A DNA stretch of 64,000 bases from Prostheceraeus crozeri (Eukaryota > Platyhelminthes > Polycladida > Euryleptidae). How positions within the stretch are numbered: the first letter of the stretch is position 1; the number at the start of each line of letters is the position of its first letter. The DNA lies in NCBI GenBank assembly GCA_907163375.1, contig CAJQUW010001409.1:124001-188000 (forward strand). The letters run 5' to 3'. The position numbers were made by a program, and so were the translations under genes. This document shows positions 20,628 to 30,819 of the stretch, piece by piece. Under the pieces are notes generated by a model. The model did no database searches. It saw nothing but the letters and a program-made list of their open reading frames with translations, and had not been told where the DNA came from.

Positions 20628-23423
20628 ACATTTATTGATAAACGCAATGCCTATAACTCAAAGCATAACAGCGATGACTATCATTTTGCATCAAAAGATA
20701 AGTCATCAGCGCATTCTTTAGTCGCAAATCAGAAGATAACTCCTATTCAAGTTATCCGGTGTGCTTATTGTGAGAAGAATCATGAAGTGTTCGAATGCCA
20801 TGATTTCAAGGGTCTAGACGAAAAAGACAGATTGTACAATTACCACTTGCGAATGCGTCATCTGTGTAACAAATGTCTACAACTGAAAGATCAAAACAAT
20901 CATCCAAAAACCTCTCACAAATGTGAGAGTAAGTGTACTATTGAAGGGTGTGCAGGTTTTCATCATGAATTATTGCATTTGACGGAGAAGCAGGCGTTGA
21001 AAAGGCCAGTAGAAAGCGCAAGAGTTATGCTCACGAAAATGAAAGACACTGCAACCGCAAAAGGCAATTATTATAAGCGTGATATCGGAGAGATTGAAAC
21101 AATTTTACCAACAGCTAGGGCTTTGCTTTATAACGGTGATAAAACTCGAGAACTGCGGATTGGCTTTGATTCATTGAGTCATATGACAATTTTTACGTCA
21201 TCATTAGTCAAAGAAATGAGTCTTGACACAACCAATGCTGGAACGTACAATGTTCAAGGATTTGGCGGTCACGAGTATACCGAAGAAACAGGGAAAGCAG
21301 TCAAATCTTTTATCGGTCCTGTGAATGGAGATTCTTCAAAGAAATTCCTTATTGAAGGGCACATCAAAAATGGAAGTATTTGCTCTCCTTTTGATGCTCT
21401 GAACATAAATCTGAACGAGTGTTCTCATCTTTCGAATTTGACTCTCGCCGATGAACTTCCTCAACCTGAATCTCCTATCGATATCCTTATTGGTGCCCGT
21501 TACTACTTCCAGTTGATGAATGGTACAGTAATATGTCCTGAAGATGATGAACTGGATATCAAGCCTATCGCCATCAACACAATATTCGGATACGTTATTG
21601 CTGGTCCATGTCACAAAAGGTTACTCGATGAAAAAGTCAAAAATAAAGCAAGCTTTCTATTGCAAAAATCTGCGAATACTTCGTGCCGTTTGGAGAAATT
21701 GGATGAAAAGTTGGAGCGATTCTGGGACCAAGATGCTATAGGATTAATTGACAAAAGCACGGTATATACATCTGATGAGAAAGAAGCAATGCAGCTATTC
21801 AACGCAACAACAACATTCGATGGGGAAAGATACGAAATTGATCTACCGTTCCATCCTGATAAACCTAAGTTCGAAAGCAATTATCACGAGGCTTTGAAAA
21901 GATTGCAATGTACAGAGAGGCAATTGCAGAAAAATCCTGGAAGAATGGAGACCTACGAAAAAGCAATAATGGAGTATTCTAATCTCGGATTTGCCAGAGA
22001 GCTAAATGAAAGAGAAGCTAACCAGATGATGCAATGCGAACATTTCTTCATTCCTCATTATGCTGTCTTCAAAGAGTCGAGTGTTTCAACCAAAGTGAGA
22101 ATCGTCTTTCATGCAAGCGCGAAAGCTGTAAACAACGTCTCACTGAATGATGCGTTACTTACCGGCCCAAATTTGCTTCCGGATATCACATCAGTGCTAC
22201 TACGATTTAGAATGCACCGATTTGCAATAACTGCTGATGTGCAAAAGATGTTCTCACAAACGAAAGTCAACTCAGACCATCATCGATTCCAATTATACCT
22301 TTGGAGACATTGCAATCCACGAATTCCCCCAAAAATATTTGCAATGGAGAGAGTTTTGTTCGGAATATCTTCCAGTCCGTTCTTGTGTATTTCTACAATG
22401 CACAAGCATGCTAAAGATAATGTTGAGAGATTTGGAGAAGCCTTTTACACATCAATCAGAGAAAACGTTTACATGGACGATGTACACGAAGGTGGGGAAT
22501 CCGAGGCAGAGGTTGTCGAAAAGTATAGTGAATTGATTGACTTCTTTTCCAGCGGCGGTTGGAATTTAACCAAATTTGCATCGAATTCTGCATATGTAAT
22601 GAGTCAAATCCCTATTGAAAAAAGACTGCCAAACCTCATTGTTGAATTTGATGAAAATGATTATGGGCTTGCTGCATCTTTAGGTCTCAAGTGGCATACC
22701 GTCCGTGATACCTTATTTTGCAACGTGAAAGAGAAAATCTTGAAACAAGACGACATTGTTACGAAGCAATCCATTCTGAGCAAACTGAGCTCAATCTACG
22801 ATGTATTTGGTTTCTTCGCAGCCTTTATCATTAGAGCTAAGATATTGATCCAAGAGTTATGGAAGGCTAAGGTTGGTTGGAATGAAAGCATAACTGGAAA
22901 TATCGAAAGCAAGTACCGACAATGGACAGGGGAAATTAAACTACTTCAGTCAATTGAAATTCCTCGCACTCCTTTCGAAAATATACGAAAGGATCAAATT
23001 AAGTCTATACAGCTACACGGATTCGCTGATGCATCGCTGACTGCGTATGGTGCAGTCTTCTACCTCCGAGTAGAAAGATTTGATGGCAAGGTAGAAGTCA
23101 CTTATCTAATGGCAAAAACGCGGGTTGCTTCACTGAAGAAACCCCCAATAGCTCGACTGGAACTTCTCGCTGCGCACAGTCTTGCAAAGCTGAAGCATTT
23201 TATTATGAATTCCGTGGGAAAACAGATATCGATCGATGAAATTTATTATTGGCTGGACTCCGAAATTTCATTAGCTTGGATTGCAAAGCCTAGTACTCAG
23301 TGGAAAAGCTTTGTTCGCAACCGTGTGCAAGAAATACATGATCACACATCAATATTAGACTGGAGACATTGTCCTGGAAAGAATAATCCTGCGAATCTTC
23401 ACAGTCGTGGTATGAAACTTTGA
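20628..23423 (+). CDS. BEL zinc knuckle, protease, RT and RNase H region
   Basis: The frame follows directly from the gag stop. Near 20758 it encodes a CX2CX3HX4C knuckle (CAYCEKNHEVFEC). The retropepsin-like DUF1758 region follows (IGFDSLSHMTIF), with Asp-Ser-Leu where Asp-Ser-Gly is usual. RT motifs include ITADVQKMFSQTKV and the catalytic box VYMDDVHEGG (YMDD codons start at 22470). RNase H begins near LHGFADASLTAYGAVFY (about 23010). The frame ends TGA at 23421-23423 right after NPANLHSRG, the conserved junction to integrase; the continuation is in another frame. It is an element gene, not a host gene. Confidence 0.92.
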   Translation, partial: TFIDKRNAYNSKHNSDDYHFASKDKSSAHSLVANQKITPIQVIRCAYCEKNHEVFECHDFKGLDEKDRLYNYHLRMRHLCNKCLQLKDQNNHPKTSHKCESKCTIEGCAGFHHELLHLTEKQALKRPVESARVMLTKMKDTATAKGNYYKRDIGEIETILPTARALLYNGDKTRELRIGFDSLSHMTIFTSSLVKEMSLDTTNAGTYNVQGFGGHEYTEETGKAVKSFIGPVNGDSSKKFLIEGHIKNGSICSPFDALNINLNECSHLSNLTLADELPQPESPIDILIGARYYFQLMNGTVICPEDDELDIKPIAINTIFGYVIAGPCHKRLLDEKVKNKASFLLQKSANTSCRLEKLDEKLERFWDQDAIGLIDKSTVYTSDEKEAMQLFNATTTFDGERYEIDLPFHPDKPKFESNYHEALKRLQCTERQLQKNPGRMETYEKAIMEYSNLGFARELNEREANQMMQCEHFFIPHYAVFKESSVSTKVRIVFHASAKAVNNVSLNDALLTGPNLLPDITSVLLRFRMHRFAITADVQKMFSQTKVNSDHHRFQLYLWRHCNPRIPPKIFAMERVLFGISSSPFLCISTMHKHAKDNVERFGEAFYTSIRENVYMDDVHEGGESEAEVVEKYSELIDFFSSGGWNLTKFASNSAYVMSQIPIEKRLPNLIVEFDENDYGLAASLGLKWHTVRDTLFCNVKEKILKQDDIVTKQSILSKLSSIYDVFGFFAAFIIRAKILIQELWKAKVGWNESITGNIESKYRQWTGEIKLLQSIEIPRTPFENIRKDQIKSIQLHGFADASLTAYGAVFYLRVERFDGKVEVTYLMAKTRVASLKKPPIARLELLAAHSLAKLKHFIMNSVGKQISIDEIYYWLDSEISLAWIAKPSTQWKSFVRNRVQEIHDHTSILDWRHCPGKNNPANLHSRGMKL

Positions 23424-23427
23424 AGAT

Positions 23428-25104
23428 TTGAAGACCAGTGATTTATATTGGAAAGGACCACCTTGGTTGATACTCGATAAATCCAGGTGGCCTACAAAAT
23501 CTCGAAAACAAAGCCTTTCAGAAGATGATGTACTTCAAATCGAAAAAGAATCGTATCCGCGGAAGACAATAATTGTCACAACCGACAAAGCGGAAGGTTA
23601 CCCTGACGCCATTGCAAAAATTAGCAATTATAACAAAATTCTACGAGTAACTGCCAGAATCCTACGATGGAAGAAGAGTGCATTGGAAAAGCAACAAGTC
23701 GAGAATGAGTTCCTAAGTGTTGAAGAATTATATGATGCAGAAAACTGTCTTATTCGTCGAGTACAACAAATTCGTTTCCAAAAGGATTACTTTAATTTAA
23801 GAAATGGACTTCCGGTGTCGAAAGATTCTTCAATAACAAGTCATGATCCAAGATGGGACAAGCAACGACAGCTCATAATTGGTGGGGATCGATTAGTCCT
23901 CTCGTCAATTCCAAATGAAACAAAATCGCCAATAATCCTCCCTCACAAAGATCAATTCGTACAGAAACTTATTCTTCATGTGCATACGACTAATTCACAC
24001 TGCTCTCAAGATACAACTTTGACCATTCTGAGGCAAAAATATCACATCGTACATTTCAGAGAAGAGGTGCGACGGGCACTCAGGAAATGTTTGATTTGCA
24101 GACATTCGAGCACTAAGCCATGTGGACAGAAGATGGGAATCCTTCCTGAAGAAAGAGTTAACATATCGCCTGCCTTCTCGGAGATAGGGTTAGACTTCAC
24201 TGGAGTTGTGCATCTGAAATCCTACAATAAGCGTACCACAAGAAAAGCGTATATCTGTATTTTTACCTGCACTCACAGCAGGATGGTTCATTTTGAATTG
24301 ACAAATGATCTAACAACCGAAGAATTCTTAGCTGCTTTACGTCGTATGATCAATCGCTGTGGATGTCCTCAAACAATTTTCAGCGACAACCAAACAACTT
24401 TCAAAAAGGCGAACAAAATTATCCGATATTCTGTGATGAAGACGATGGATGGATATATGAACGACGAAAGTGTCAACAAGTTTCTTGCGGATAACGGAAT
24501 ACATTGGAAGTTCATTGTTGAGCGATGTCCCCACCGAGGAGCATTCTACGAACGCATGAATCGTTCATTGAAAGAGCCTCTTCGCAAGATTTTGGGAAAT
24601 GCTTGTTTGAATTACACTGAAATGTATACTTTGCTGACGGATATAGAATCTTCGCTTAATCAACGTCCTTTGACATACATTGGAAGTGATCCAATGAATC
24701 TGAACCCGATAACCCCGACTCATTTAGCTTTTGGTCGACCTCTACGGTCATTCCCTTTGATCAAAGAAAACAAAAAAGAGCAGTTAAGTATTGGACGGCG
24801 TTATAAACATTTGCAAATGGTTCTCTCGCATTTTTGGAGAAGATGGTCGTCCGAGTACTTACCTACCCTGTCTGAAAGAAAAAAGTGGAAAACTGAAGAA
24901 CCAGTACCTAAGGTTGGTGACATCTGTTTGATATCAGAATCAAACACGACCAGACCGAATTGGCCCCTTGGACGCATAATTGAAGCCATTAAAGGTAGAG
25001 ATGGTCTGGTAAGAACTTACCGTCTACGAACACAAAAAGGTGTAATTACAAGAGCGGTACAAAAACTTCACTTGTTGGAAAAGGCCACAAGCGAAAAAAA
25101 TTGA
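23428..25104 (+). CDS. BEL integrase region
   Basis: About 558 residues in a frame shifted by one from the upstream RT. The shift falls at a TTT run at 23419-23421. There is no real ATG start, so this is the C-terminal part of the polyprotein. An HHCC zinc domain (HTTNSHCSQDTTL ... KCLICRHSS) comes first. The integrase core follows: Asp in GLDFTGVVHLK, Asp in IFSDNQTTF, Glu in GAFYERMNRSLKE. A DUF5641-type tail (VPKVGDICLISESN ... GRIIEAIKGRDGLVRTYRL) ends at TGA 25102-25104, 37 bp before the 3' LTR. It would insert element DNA into chromosomes. Confidence 0.93.
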   Translation: MKTSDLYWKGPPWLILDKSRWPTKSRKQSLSEDDVLQIEKESYPRKTIIVTTDKAEGYPDAIAKISNYNKILRVTARILRWKKSALEKQQVENEFLSVEELYDAENCLIRRVQQIRFQKDYFNLRNGLPVSKDSSITSHDPRWDKQRQLIIGGDRLVLSSIPNETKSPIILPHKDQFVQKLILHVHTTNSHCSQDTTLTILRQKYHIVHFREEVRRALRKCLICRHSSTKPCGQKMGILPEERVNISPAFSEIGLDFTGVVHLKSYNKRTTRKAYICIFTCTHSRMVHFELTNDLTTEEFLAALRRMINRCGCPQTIFSDNQTTFKKANKIIRYSVMKTMDGYMNDESVNKFLADNGIHWKFIVERCPHRGAFYERMNRSLKEPLRKILGNACLNYTEMYTLLTDIESSLNQRPLTYIGSDPMNLNPITPTHLAFGRPLRSFPLIKENKKEQLSIGRRYKHLQMVLSHFWRRWSSEYLPTLSERKKWKTEEPVPKVGDICLISESNTTRPNWPLGRIIEAIKGRDGLVRTYRLRTQKGVITRAVQKLHLLEKATSEKN

Positions 25105-25141
25105 CAATTTGGGCGATTCTGAATCGGCCCAAGGCGGGCAG

Positions 25142-25599
25142 TGTATCGAAGTACATAGCACATGGCCTCAATTTGCGCATCTGTGCCGAATATTTCTATG
25201 TTCCCATAATTTCTATTCACTAATCTTTTTCTATGATTGATAAGTTTAACGCAAATTTCTATGAAAAATTGTTAGCAAGTTAAGTAGACATTCTGTGAGC
25301 TACTAATTACAAAAATTCAAATGAGGTTATCGTTAACAACTACATGTACGAGCAACAGACTGTAAATTGGTCAAGAAAATATAAGAAACCTGTCAACTAA
25401 CTGGTCCTCCAAGGTTAATAAACCAACCACTTTCGTTGAGGTTACTTATTTCGGAGCCAATTTCATACCATTTTATTGTACAAACTTTATGGTTTCTTTT
25501 ATGAAACAAAGTGACTTCTAAAAATCAAACTTTTTCTTTTCAATTTTATCAAAAGGGTAAATTCAACCAGGTGAAAGCTGCCTCTATCACTCAGCTTTA
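25142..25599 (+). repeat. BEL 3' LTR
   Basis: 458 bp, starts TGTATCGAAG, ends CAGCTTTA, followed by the target duplication CATGG. Near identical to the 5' LTR. Confidence 0.95.
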
Positions 25600-25835
25600 C
25601 ATGGTGTAGCTGCGTTCAAGAAGACCTGGATGCCCTCAACATCAGCAAACATCTTGCCCAAGATCGTGACCAGTGGAAACGAGCCATCAAACTCCGTCCA
25701 ACATCAAGCGATGGGAAAAGAAGGACGTAAAACCGGAAGTGAAGGGGAGTAAAATCTAGTTTGAACACATTTCTTTTACACAGCAGCATTTCATCTTTCA
25801 TATGCTTTTCAGTGACTTCCATTCAAATACCGAGC

Positions 25836-27214
25836 GTTCCAAAAGTCCTCGTCGCTGGAAATATAAGTCAAAAATAACAAAAATGCTGCATTCTATGCAC
25901 GGTGTACGCAATTCAACTTCTGTAGAAATGATGTAGATATCTTTCGGGGCTCACGTAGATGTCTATGTTGTTCATGTGATGACATTTGTGTTTGAAAATT
26001 TGAATTCGAACAGTTGAACGAAAGGTGACGAAATAAGGCATATACGTTCATTCATTCTTTCACGATGAGTGGCGACAGCGAACTGACTATTGAAGAGAAG
26101 GTGACTTTAGTGGCGCATGCAATAGTAACAGGTAGTTGTACACGTGCAATAGAACAATTTGAGAAAACTTATGACAAGCTTGCTCCTCCAAGAACTACAA
26201 TCAGCTCGTGGAAGAAGAAACTCCTTGAAACAGGAAGTCTCATGGACAAGCCACGACCTGGTCGTCTGTCACTTGAAGACTCAAAATCGGCTGTGATCCA
26301 GTACTTAACTGAGAATTCAGATTGCACACAGCGGGAGATTTCTAGAAACGTCGGCGTTCCATTGGGAAGCGTAAACCAACGTCTAAAATCGTCTGTCATC
26401 AAGCCCTTTAAGTACACATTTGTTCAAGAGCTGAAGGAAGACGATCCAGACCGCAGACTCGAGTTTTGTGATTGGGTAGTGAGCCATACAGAGCGGTGGT
26501 GTAGGAGGATCGTTTTCTCCGATGAAAGCACGTTCTACCTAAATGGTCAGGTAAACAAACACAACCTGTTTTATTATTCGACCGAAAATGATCATCGCTT
26601 CAAAGAAACGCCAATGAAATCTGCTGGTATTACTGTGTGGGCCGCCGTCTCTTACAATGGTGTTGTGTTCCACATCTCAGATCACACAATGACTAAAGAA
26701 CGCTACGTTGCCATTCTACAGAATATTGTCTTACCCTTTCTCTCGGAAACAGACCATTATCAGCACGACGGGGCTCCACCTCATTTCAGCTTGTTGGCAA
26801 GAAGCTGGTTGAACGAGAACTTGCCAGGAAGATGGATCGGCAGGAGAGGACCTCAAGAATGGCCACCAAGATCCCCGAATTTGACTTTACTCGACTTTTG
26901 GCTCTGGTGCTATGTAAAAGATTAAGTCTATGCACGAGGAACTGAAACAAGCGATAGCATTGACACTGAATAGTGTCCCCCTGGATATGATCCGGAACTC
27001 ATATAGGGAATTCCATCGCCGCTGCCGTCTTTGCAAAGAAGAGAACGGAGCACATATAGAACATTTAGTTTAATTTCAGAGTGATTTCCAATGTTTTCAA
27101 GTCTTCGTGTTCTGACAATCACAATATATCTCAAGTTGCTCTGATTGAATTTGTTTTTGATAAAATTTAGATGAATCAATGGGTGAAATTTCTAGCGACG
27201 AGGACTTTTGGAAC
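25836..27214 (+). mobile_element. DD41D (rosa-type) mariner-like element
   Basis: TIRs GTTCCAAAAGTCCTCGTCGC at 25836 and its reverse complement ending at 27214, about 27 bp with one mismatch. The length is about 1.38 kb. A TA dinucleotide lies just outside each end (TACCGAGC on the left, ACTCATA on the right), but the exact outer boundary is uncertain by a few bases. It sits 68 bp after the LINE target duplication and carries one transposase gene. Confidence 0.9.
26065..27073 (+). pseudogene. DD41D mariner-family transposase, C-terminal break
   Basis: ATG 26065 opens 286 codons. Residues about 5-110 form a paired HTH DNA-binding region. The catalytic triad is visible: Asp153 (VFSDESTFYLNG), Asp235 (QHDGAPPHFS) and Asp277 (NLTLLDFWLW). 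The spacing between the second and third Asp is 41 residues, diagnostic of the DD41D group. The frame stops at TAA 26923-26925 just after YVKD, where family members usually continue. The tail (EELKQAIALTLNSVP ... HRRCRLCKEENG) is readable in another frame to TAA 27071-27073. The core is preserved, but the C-terminal domain is out of frame, so function is doubtful. Confidence 0.9.
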
Positions 27215-28800
27215 TCATAATAACTCAATAATAATTTCATAAAATATAATGTTGTATTTCATGTTTTTCTATGATGACATGACGGCATGCACGAAATTTC
27301 ATACCACACTGTGAACTATAAAACGAATATTTATCGGGTGAAATTGATGCACTAATGAATGACTCATTTTTGATTTATGAATGAGTATCTGCACTTTCAT
27401 TAAAGATTGCAGGTCATTCAATAATGGACAAAAGACACGATCTTTCTATTGGAAGCTGTTGTTGTGTTTCATCGAGCGTTTCCATGATCACTAAGTGAAA
27501 CCAGAATTATGTTATAATAAAGCTTTGACATTATTCTGCTTGTCAAGTGATATTAACTCGTTATCAAAGAACGCAACTTCCGTCAACCAAACAACCATTA
27601 GGAGAGAAAACAGGCGTACAACCGAAGGAGAATAGGAACCATTTCCGTTTTAAGAACTGAATAAAAAATCAATAGAGAGTCCTGTGAACAACGTGACTGT
27701 CTCCTTCATCGCAGTGAGTTCTATACAATATCTGATCATCTAGATAACATCGATATCATGTAAATATTACATTGATTGTAACAATAAGCACAATAACACA
27801 ATAACGACAGAAAAAATGATCATGGAGAAAATGCACTGAAGAGAAATATCGGATTCATGAACCGGAATATCATGAAATAACTTTGGTTTTGAGATTTCTT
27901 CATAAGATGAAAATAAATGGAGAGCACTGTTCCATTTAAGGGAATTATTAAGGGAACATTTTAGGGAAGAGTATAGTAACTTATAGATTTACGCATGTTT
28001 TGAGATTTTATGAGATTAATTCTAAAACATTCACATGCCATCGATTTGATAATGTTTACGCAATGAATTACTGACTTCATTTCCTGGTGACTTCGCTATT
28101 GATCTTGGCAGCTGCATACAATGTACAAAATAGAAGGCAAAACAACATCTTGAATATTTAACTTGTGGAAGAATGGCTACTCAGCGAAATCTTCCTGTTT
28201 AAATCTACCTAATAGTTCTTTACTCATCAATAATGCACCTCAGTGCCTCCGAAAAAGAAATTTACAATAATTGAAAGGAATAAGCGATAATCATGGAAAA
28301 GATGTTCGTATTGTAGGACTTGAATCAGCGTCCAAACCATGTAAGCAAGCTCTAACCAGTTGGTTCTCTGACAGAATGAGCTACAGTGGTCGCTGTTATT
28401 TTATTTGTAGTGCAGTACTTTTTTCGTATTAAATTTTTCCTATTCTCTGTCCCACACAAGTCACGAAGTTCATTTTTCAAATGGCTCATTCACAGTCTGA
28501 CTCTCAATCAAAAGGTCATCGTCTGAAGTTTCGGAGCGATAACGTGAATGCGTGTCACGTCCTTGCCGGTGATCTGCCAACAGATTTTGATTTAGTACCG
28601 CACAATACTGATTATGATGAAATAAAAACGACGGCCTGGATGAATTCATTGCTCATTTCTTTAAGAATTATTTAAGTTTAATAGTATTGCGTGCTAAATA
28701 ATTTCGAATCTGGTAAATTTTCGTTGTAATGTAGCAAGCAGTGCTCTCATGGATCATGCGTTGAGCCAATCCTACTTATTTCGCTTCTAATCTTCGAATC
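27215..28800. other. 1.6 kb, nothing recognised
   Basis: AT-rich DNA without supported genes. The frame 28481-28675 starts at an ATG but has no known motif. Confidence 0.4.
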
Positions 28801-28819
28801 AAAAGAGTCGATTCACTGA

Positions 28820-29200
28820 CGGCCTTTATACATTGACAAATGATTTTACGCTGGTTGTTAAAATTCGGATCACAGACCAAGTTACATGTAGCTCTATTGC
28901 TCGTAACTATAAGGAAGTACTTGAATGGACAAAACGCAATCATTTGGAAATGAACATGAGAAAGTGCAAACAAAAGATGATCACGAACAGTCAACGTTTC
29001 ATCAATGATGGCCTCAAACTTGTGTCGCTCTCAATATTGATATTCGTCTAAAAATTCTCGGCATGATGTTTGAAAGAGATCTCGATGGAAAGAGCATACC
29101 AGCATATATCAGCCAAAAAAGCGTTATCTCGACTATCCGTGTTTCGTCAACTTGAGCCGATATTACCTCGACCTTATAGATCACTTAGCTTCAGTAAGTT
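28820..29200 (+). pseudogene. LINE reverse transcriptase fragment
   Basis: It reads NDFTLV (the remnant of an RT ADDFTL-type box) followed by EVLEWTKRNHLEMNMRKCKQ, typical of the segment after the catalytic box in Jockey/CR1-like RTs. Further on (29100-29170) another frame gives RLSVFRQLEPILPRPYRSL, matching the same domain. At least one frameshift. Too short to assign a clade. Confidence 0.7.
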
Positions 29201-29284
29201 TTTCATGTACAAAGCCTCCATATTATTTAAATCAAAGCTATTAGAGGCTATTAGAGTTGGATTTTTTAATTTTCAAACCACAAC

Positions 29285-29597
29285 TACACTGGGATTTTAA
29301 TCTATGGTCAGAGATAGTCGACATTTGTAGACTGTGCTCCTTAATTCTAGTATTCATGTGTCGTGAGTTTCTACCAATGTAGGTAGTGCGATGATCAACC
29401 TCACAAGCAAGACGGTAAATTGCACATGACTTGAGAACTTTTGGATTGCGATCTTTGTTTAAAAAGATTTTCTCAATTTTATTGCAGATAAACACCCACC
29501 TAATTTGACAATGCCCAATTGAATGAAGATTAGGTGAGTAACAGTGCTTGATGTATTTATTATTCGACCTTGTTCGCGAGCTTCCAAACCTTGTCAT
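29285..29597 (-). pseudogene. Penelope-like GIY-YIG endonuclease fragment
   Basis: The minus frame reads AIYRLACEVDHRTTYIGRNS followed by RHMNTRIKEH, the core of a GIY-YIG nuclease as found at the C-terminus of Penelope-like elements. Upstream residues (IEKIFLNKDRNPKVLKSC) fit the linker. No RT remains next to it. It is sandwiched between two plus-strand LINE fragments. Confidence 0.72.
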
Positions 29598-29689
29598 CCG
29601 TCAGGCGAATATCAATTTGACTACAAACTGCAACATCTATGCACACACGAACGATGCTTCTTGATCAGATATCAATGGTCACGGGATGA

Positions 29690-30257
29690 CAATCACAAAA
29701 GTAGGGCATGGTGCTACTACATGGAAAAGTGCATGGCTTAGTATGGCTTTGACAATTATGAACACATGGTAACCACATTTCGAGGCAGCAGTAACCGCCA
29801 GAATTCGAAGCGAATGGCACAGGTTCAAGGAACCTATAACCAAGAGCTTGAGGGGAAAGTGTACGCAGCATGTGTCAGGCAACGTATAACCTGCGGGCGA
29901 GACGTGAGCTCTGCCTGCTGAACATGAAGAGCGTCTCAGTAGAACAGAGATGAGAATGGTGAGATGGATGCGCGGAAGATCATTCAGGGACAGAAAGATC
30001 AACAACGAGCTGGGAAAAGCTTTGGGCATCGATTCCATCAAAGACGTGTCATTCGCCCAAGCAGGCCGCGTTGGTCAGGAGATGTTGTCAGAAGAGAAGA
30101 CCAGGATTGGCTACGTGTCATGAGCATCGAAGTTGGCAGCAAACGCTCCAAAAGCCGTCCTAAGATGATCTGGAAGGAGACTATAGCGGCAGACATCGGA
30201 GCATCATTGAGAGGAAGACACAAAAGACCGAGAAAAATTGAGGGCAACCAACGATAG
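29690..30257 (+). pseudogene. LINE RT-ORF C-terminal fragment
   Basis: In shifting frames it reads AAVTARIRSEWHRFKE, then KVYAACVRQ, then MRMVRWMRGRSFRDRKINNE followed by LGKALGIDSI, then RPRWSGDVVRREDQDW and SRPKMIWKETIAADIG. This is the same type of C-terminal domain as at 18312-18641 but from a different, more diverged lineage. Several frameshifts. A non-functional relic. Confidence 0.78.
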
Positions 30258-30269
30258 ACGATTGTCAAA

Positions 30270-30810
30270 CCCGGCGAAGATTTGAAGAAGAGGCCGTTAA
30301 AGGGAAAAATAATGGTGAAGACTGTATTTCATTTCCTTCACGCACTCGCGGCGATGTAATTCATGATTAATGTCATTCGATCACTGAAACAGATAATCGG
30401 CGTAATGAAGGGACATCTAACAATTTTAAAAAAGCTCTAGTTCCCGATTTCGGATCCTCATTTCAGTTACCGAACATATCTAACGTGGTGCTACAATCAC
30501 GATACAGGATTACAGGCATAGAAACAATACAAACTAGAAATGTACAGTGGAATTCACAAACATAATTAAATAAATGGCACAAGATGAAAAGGAAAAAAAT
30601 GTAAAATTTCAGAACAGAAAGATGCATACAATTTTTAGACAACGAAACAACGTCATTAAGTTGCAATAGAATGAATTTAAATGCTGTGGAATCGATCCCA
30701 TGAAAGTGATTTAGTGCTATCTTGATCAGCTTACCTCCATCGCTAACTACAATAGCCAGGCATTTGGTCAGATGATCAATTGGAACTCACCTTTATAATA
30801 TAAACAGAAT
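30270..30810. other. intergenic, nothing recognised
   Basis: No supported gene. The minus frame at 30463-30666 has no motif. Confidence 0.4.
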
Positions 30811-30819
30811 ATTTAAATA

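Larger units (their letters stand above)
18642..25599 (+). mobile_element. BEL/Pao LTR retrotransposon, nearly intact
   Basis: 6958 bp, bounded by two 458-bp LTRs and the exact 5-bp duplication CATGG (18637-18641 and 25600-25604). The LTRs differ at only about three positions by eye, so the insertion is recent. Order: gag, zinc knuckle, protease, RT, RNase H, integrase, all on the plus strand, as in BEL/Pao. A purine-rich tract (AAGGCGGGCAG) precedes the 3' LTR. No TGG-type primer-binding site is obvious right after the 5' LTR. Two coding breaks are present: an in-frame TGA after gag and a one-base shift near 23420. Confidence 0.95.
18312..25730 (+). pseudogene. LINE RT-ORF C-terminus, split by BEL
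   Basis: Coding pieces 18312-18641 and 25605-25730 (one CATGG copy counted) form the C-terminal domain downstream of the RT in many animal LINEs. Motifs seen are VRSVLLYGAET, MLRYMTRMKWRDRVTNEEVA, LRWFGHVRRA, and after the BEL insertion LAQDRDQWK, ending with TAA at 25728-25730. There are in-frame stops at the Trp after GAET and near 18520, so it is already decayed. No RT core or endonuclease is present, as expected for a truncated copy. Confidence 0.85.
18251..25768 (+). mobile_element. 5'-truncated LINE with 17-bp TSD, containing a BEL element
   Basis: AAATCTAGTTTGAACAC occurs exactly at 18251-18267 and at 25752-25768 and bounds the insertion. Subtracting the BEL element leaves only about 520 bp of LINE: the 3' end of an RT ORF plus a short 3' end without a poly(A) tail. 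Severe 5' truncation and a long irregular duplication are typical of target-primed reverse transcription. RTE-like clades often lack poly(A), but the clade is not proven here. Confidence 0.88.
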
